Made by a program: the position numbers and the translations under genes
Assembly (NCBI GenBank): GCA_029747015.1
Contig: JAKOGI010000080.1
Coordinates: 654,501 to 718,500 of the forward strand
DNA length: 64,000 bases
Origin: Carnegiea gigantea
Lineage: Eukaryota > Streptophyta > Magnoliopsida > Caryophyllales > Cactaceae
Direction: 5' to 3'
Notes under the pieces: generated by a model
What the model saw: the letters and a program-made list of their open reading frames with translations, nothing else
What the model was told of the DNA's origin: nothing
Database searches by the model: none
Part shown: positions 59,635 through 64,000 of the stretch, one piece after another
Layout: each line of letters opens with the position of its first letter
How positions within the stretch are numbered: position 1 is the first letter of the stretch

Positions 59635-62600
59635 ATGGAAAAAAGTGAACCCAGTTTAGTTCCAGAATGGTTGAGAAGTACTGGAGGTGGCACTGGGGGT
59701 GGCAGTTCAAGCCACCATTTTGCGTCGTTGCAAGCAGGTGCTGATACTTTCTGTTTTTGGGACTATATTAATTAATGATCACTAGTTTGTGATGATCATC
59801 TAACCAAGTTTATTTATTTTCTTGTGTATTTGTTGGTCCAGATGGTCCTGTGTTGGCACTACCAAAAAGAAATAGATCTTCTAAGAGCATTGGAAATCCT
59901 GATGCCTCCCATTCTTCCCTTCTAGAACAAACTTCTTCATCCAATTTCAGGAGAAGCTCAAGCAGTAATGGATCAGTTAAGCATGAAAAGAACTCTTATT
60001 CACGACCCTATAGCAGTTTTACTAGAAGTCAACGCGACAGGGACAAGGAAAGGTTAACCATTGCTGACAATTGGGATTTGGAGTATTCTGACCCTTTGAG
60101 GAGCATGATAACCGGAAGGACTGAGGACACTTTAAGACGCTCTCAGTCCATGATTTCAAGGAGACAGGGTGAGGTCTTGCAGAAAAGGAGTTCAACAGAC
60201 CTAAGAAATGGGAGCTTTAGCAATCATGACAATGGAAATGGTTCTCATGCTGCTGGTAGCAGTGTTGGTGGCCTTCAGAAGGTGTCATTTGAAAAGGATT
60301 TTCCATTGCTTGGATCTGATGAGAGGCCTAAAACTCCAAAAACTCCAGACATAATCAGAGTCTCATCACCAGGCTTGAGCAGGGGTGTCCAGAGCCTACC
60401 CATTGGTAACTCGCAATTGGTAGGTGGAGAACCATGGACTTCAGCTCTTGCTGAGGTGCCCACAGGTGCAGGAAGCAATGATATTGGATCCTGTCCTGCT
60501 TCTCAAGCCCCAGGTGCTGGTTCTGGTGCAAATTTAACATCAGGTATTGGAAGCACATCATCTGGTCTTAATATGGCAGAAGCCCTGGTGCAGGCGCCTG
60601 CAAAAACACATAATATTCCACAGGTGTGAATTTTTGACTACCTTTTTTTCCCTTACTTATTTTCTCATGCATTATCCACTGAATGGAAACATTTAGATTC
60701 CCCTGCAGGCATCTGTGCAAGCGCAGAGGGATGAGTTGGCGATTGCACAGTCAAAAAAATTAATTCCTATGACACCGGTGTTACCTAAAACCTTGGTTAG
60801 TAAATTCTTTTCCTCTCTGCGTGTTTGGTTGCGTCCCTCATTTCCAGTTTTCATCTAGCCTATGTGGTATAAGTAACCTATAGCCTGGGCTTGTAAAAAG
60901 CGAGTCATTTTTTGTACAGCAAGTATGTGGAAAGCTTTAGTTCTTACCTTTTATATAATATGTAGTACACTAGTACGTGTAATGTGTACATAACGGCTGT
61001 TTTTTCTCCGGTAGTGCTAACACTTGTAATGTGGTTGCTGAGGTTTGAGCGTTTGACAATCACGCCCTCAAATTGTTCTGTTCTAATCTTTATGCACATC
61101 TGTGTTTGTTACATTGCCATCGTTTTACCTTGTTTATGTTGTTATAATGTGTCTCAATATGATTGTCTATCTTGATGTTGAGCTGTATACCATGTGACTT
61201 GAACCTGTACTCATCTATTGTAGATTCCTCATTTGTTAATTGCATATCAACTGAAGTTGTTGCCTGTTGTGAGCTTAGACGTTAGTTATGGGCCATTTGA
61301 GGATTGACTGGCAAAAATGATTATGTTGTTTGCACGGCTTTGTTCATTGACATTGTGCCATTGCAAGTGGTTCTTTTCTATGAATGATGTGGATGACGAC
61401 CTATCTTCAGATTTGATTGTTGAATGGAAAAGGGTACTCATATTGAGCAGTCAGATCCTCTTAACCGGGAATGGTGCTGCTTTGGGTTATTAGAGTTTCT
61501 ATCCTGTGAGTAGAGGATTGAAGGTTGGAAAACAGGGTGGAAAACTGTCTGATATGTCATTGTTTCAAGGTATTGAATTCAAAATTTCACAGAAATATTC
61601 CATGATAATTTAAAGATAGGATGTTGAACTTGACTTCCCATGTTGCCCAGATGGATGTGATCATTGTAAGCTTTAGACTTAGTACTTTGCCATTTGTCCA
61701 TGCACAGGTTGCTTCAGTGTGCATTAATTCGTATTGTTGCGCAATTGCATTTGGGTAAGAAGAGATTGATATGGTGAAATTGAAATATCTTTTTATGGGT
61801 GAACTTGTGTCATTTTGTATGTTTTATATGTCTCAAATACATGACTAATTATCAGATTTTCAAAAGAGAAGAATGGATTAACCGGTACTAAAATGGTAGA
61901 ATGGATGATCTAGAAGATCTAGAACAATGGATTAACCTGTACCAAAAAATCTTTCTTTCATGGATTTGCGAGTTTGAGCATCCCAAAAGGGATTCTGCAT
62001 TTTAGATGGTTTACATTGTTTTTGGACTGAGGGAAATGGTGGGAGAAGAAGGTAACTTGTATTTAAGTTTTAATTTTTCTATGTTTGGACTGGCAGACTT
62101 AGCTGGAAAGGAAGGAAGATTATGTAAACACATCAATTCCCACGTTTTGTTTCTGTAAATGTGGTGGTGTTTCGAAGGAAAAGAAAACGAACCACATTTA
62201 AATTTCATTCTCATCTTTTGTTTTGATTTTCTTTCTTTTGTTTTGATTTTTTAAGAAAGAAAAGGCCTTTTCTTTCATTTTCCAACCATTAATTTAATCC
62301 AAGCATAGAAAGAAGCTTTTCTTTTCCTTTCCTTTTCTTTCTTCCCTTGCCTCCCTTCCAATACAAAGAGGGGATAAGAAGCGTAAGGGTTCTCAACATT
62401 TTTTGTATGTCTCTGCCTGCCTCCATCCCCTATCCCTTGCCTTCCTTCCAATGCAAAAATGGGGTGAGGGCCGTAACCATATGATTTGTATGTCTCTTCC
62501 CGCTTCCATCCCCTATCTCAGCCAAAACTCCTCCCGCAAAAAAGGAAGGGAAAACAACTTGGTAAGTGTTTTCTGACAAACTGGTGAATGATATCAAAAT

Positions 62601-64000
62601 GTCCATCACTCCAATTGAAAATAACTACCCTCTGTTTTGGTTCTGATTTGAGGATCTATGGGCATTTACGGGCATTGTCTCGTCTGTGTTATTTTCATTG
62701 GGAAGGGATGGCGTCAAGTAGTTTTTTGCCTTGCTATTGAATGTGCCAGTCCCTTGTGTGTTTTCCAGGCTGACGGTGGTGGATGTGTTGAAACAAAGTT
62801 CTATGTTGTATGATAATGTTAAAAGATGTACTTTTATGCTGCTGTCTCATGCAGGCTTATGTTATAAATATTGTGTGACCTTCTCATGGGTCTATACAGA
62901 TAGGGGAAAGAAGCATGTTATGTATACTATGTCTCAGTTACCCTCATGTTAGGATAGAATACGCACTCGTTGTCACGTGTGTGATATTTGATCTTAGCCA
63001 CTGTACAAGCTAGCAGCTGCTTGACGTTGTTACTGGCCTTTATTTCCTTCTCAGCGTTGACGTTGAGGTTTATCAGTGGTTGAGGAATTTAGCGGACGGT
63101 TTAAGGTCCAAGTGAATTCCTTGTCTGTTATATTGGAGAGCACAGTTGTCGATCTTCACAATCTTTGGCACGAGGCATGATCTGCCACTTTTTACAATAG
63201 AATATTGGATCTCAATGGTCTACTCTCTTTATTTTGGCCTTAGATAACGTGCTCCGCCAGTTTGGGCTAGGGTATCTACCTTGTTAATCTATGTGGATCA
63301 TCTATTATCTATATGTTTTATTCAATGTCAGCTCTATAGCCGTTGACTATATTGATGTCTCTCTGTATTTTGTAGGCCCTTAATTCATCTGATAAACTGA
63401 AGCCTAAGATAGCTGTGAGGTCTGGTGATACAGTGGTTACACCGAAGAATGGGGCACATCAGCTATCTCCTTTGCAGCTTGGAGGTCCATCTGCTCGTGG
63501 CACAAGTGCTAGAGTGGATAGCCCAAAATCACCTTCTTCTGGAAAGCTGTTGGTTCTTAAATCTGGACGTGAGAATGGCGCCCCCCTTCTTGCAAAGGAT
63601 ATTCAGAGTCAAACACCTAATATGAATAACAGAGTTGCTAATGGTCAGTCTCCTGGTGCTCCTTCAATTGCTTCTGTTCCCTTGAAGAGCCCAAGTAACT
63701 CTAAGCTTTCCTCTGGTGAGCGCAAGACTACCTCTGGTTTTAATCCTGGACCTGTTGTTGACAAGCGACCATCCCTGTCACAAGCACAAAGCAGGCATGA
63801 TTTCTTTAACCTGATGAGGATCAAATCTATGAACACCAGACCTGGCACTGCTGATTCTGGAAGAGCAGCTGCGTCTGACACTGTGGACAAGTCTGGCAAA
63901 GTTCTGAAGGAACTGCCTAATGATCAAATGACTCCTGATGGAACTGGAAATGAGGTGAAATGTGAAGGTGAAACTTGTGCAGCGTCTGAGAGTTTATCTT
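59635..64000 (+). CDS. Plant-specific Ser-rich protein of unknown function, 5' part (runs off window)
   Basis: Exons 59635-59737, 59842-60623, 60709-60795 and 63376-64000 (continuing) join in frame with GT-AG junctions, giving 532 codons so far. The N-terminus MEKSEPSLVPEWLRS is characteristic of a conserved plant family that I recall only as uncharacterised. It is followed by Gly/Ser-rich sequence, SSNFRRSSSSNGSVKHEKNS, an Arg/Asp-rich segment (RSQRDRDKERL), NWDLEYSDPLRSMITGRTE, FEKDFPLLGSDERPKTPKTP (an FPxLG motif seen in several RNA-associated proteins), WTSALAEVP, and further on SRHDFFNLMRIKSM. Most of the chain looks disordered, with many Ser-Pro and Thr-Pro sites. There is no enzyme domain. 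Intron 3 is 2.6 kb. The true start is supported by the acceptor directly before the ATG; a longer in-frame ATG at 59590 lies in the predicted leader intron. The function is unknown to me. Confidence 0.85.
60796..63375 (+). other. Intron 3 of the Ser-rich protein gene (2.6 kb)
   Basis: GT at 60796 (TTG then GTTAGT) and AG at 63375 (TTTTGTAG). It holds a repeated segment (TTGCCTYCCTTCCAAT with nearby CCATCCCCTATC near 62350-62520) but no recognisable exon or element. Confidence 0.7.

Noticed and set aside
1..64000. tRNA, rRNA or CRISPR features
   Set aside because: No cloverleaf with proper A/B boxes and anticodon arm, no rRNA core sequences, and no spacer-repeat array were seen; the A/B-box-like segment near 36.4 kb fits a SINE better.

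Overview
This is a window of plant nuclear DNA, most likely from a eudicot. The evidence is an assimilatory nitrate reductase with the standard plant gene structure, GT-AG introns throughout, very AT-rich spacers full of plant-type transposon debris (hAT, CACTA, PIF/Harbinger-like and other MITEs, Au-type SINEs, RTE LINE remnants), and typical plant leaders and microsatellites. I cannot fix the species from sequence alone.

Layout. 1-7.5 kb: gene-free, AT-rich, with decayed MITEs. 7.58-11.53 kb (minus): complete four-exon nitrate reductase (911 aa predicted). 11.6-19.6 kb: gene-free, with MITEs, an Au-type SINE and short local duplications. 19.7-20.0 kb (plus): a short reading frame resembling the C-terminal half of SUMO. 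22.9-24.4 kb (plus): a three-exon gene for an unrecognised basic 162-aa protein, with a Tourist-like MITE in intron 1. 24.6-29.4 kb: a 4.8-kb hAT-type element with an 8-bp target-site duplication, carrying a roughly 4-kb non-autonomous CACTA-like element inside it. 30.1-34.0 kb (minus): a DUF1644 zinc-finger-like gene with a probable 2.8-kb intron in the 5' UTR. 37.1-47.8 kb (minus): a complete eight-exon MEKK1-type MAPKKK (572 aa predicted) whose introns hold SINE, LINE and microsatellite insertions. 48.7-58.4 kb: gene-poor, with another hAT element, nested MITEs, a possible captured gene fragment followed by roughly 116-bp tandem repeats, and duplicated blocks. 58.5-64.0 kb (plus): the 5' part of a plant-specific serine-rich protein gene that runs off the window.

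Function. The recognised genes are unrelated housekeeping or signalling genes: nitrate assimilation, a zinc-finger-like protein, a MAP kinase cascade and an unknown protein. They do not form a pathway. The NIA/DUF1644 proximity may be an ancient collinear block, because I recall Arabidopsis NIA1 lying next to a DUF1644 gene.

The strongest observation is in the nitrate reductase. The hinge-1 phosphorylation/14-3-3 site that switches plant NR off in the dark (LKKSVS-type segment followed by xPFM) is replaced by [10 protein letters not shown], so the regulatory serine is Gly and the upstream basic residues are gone. Other notable items are the SUMO-like fragment, a near-perfect 24-bp hairpin upstream of the DUF1644 gene, the nested hAT/CACTA composite and the unclassified 116-bp repeat array.
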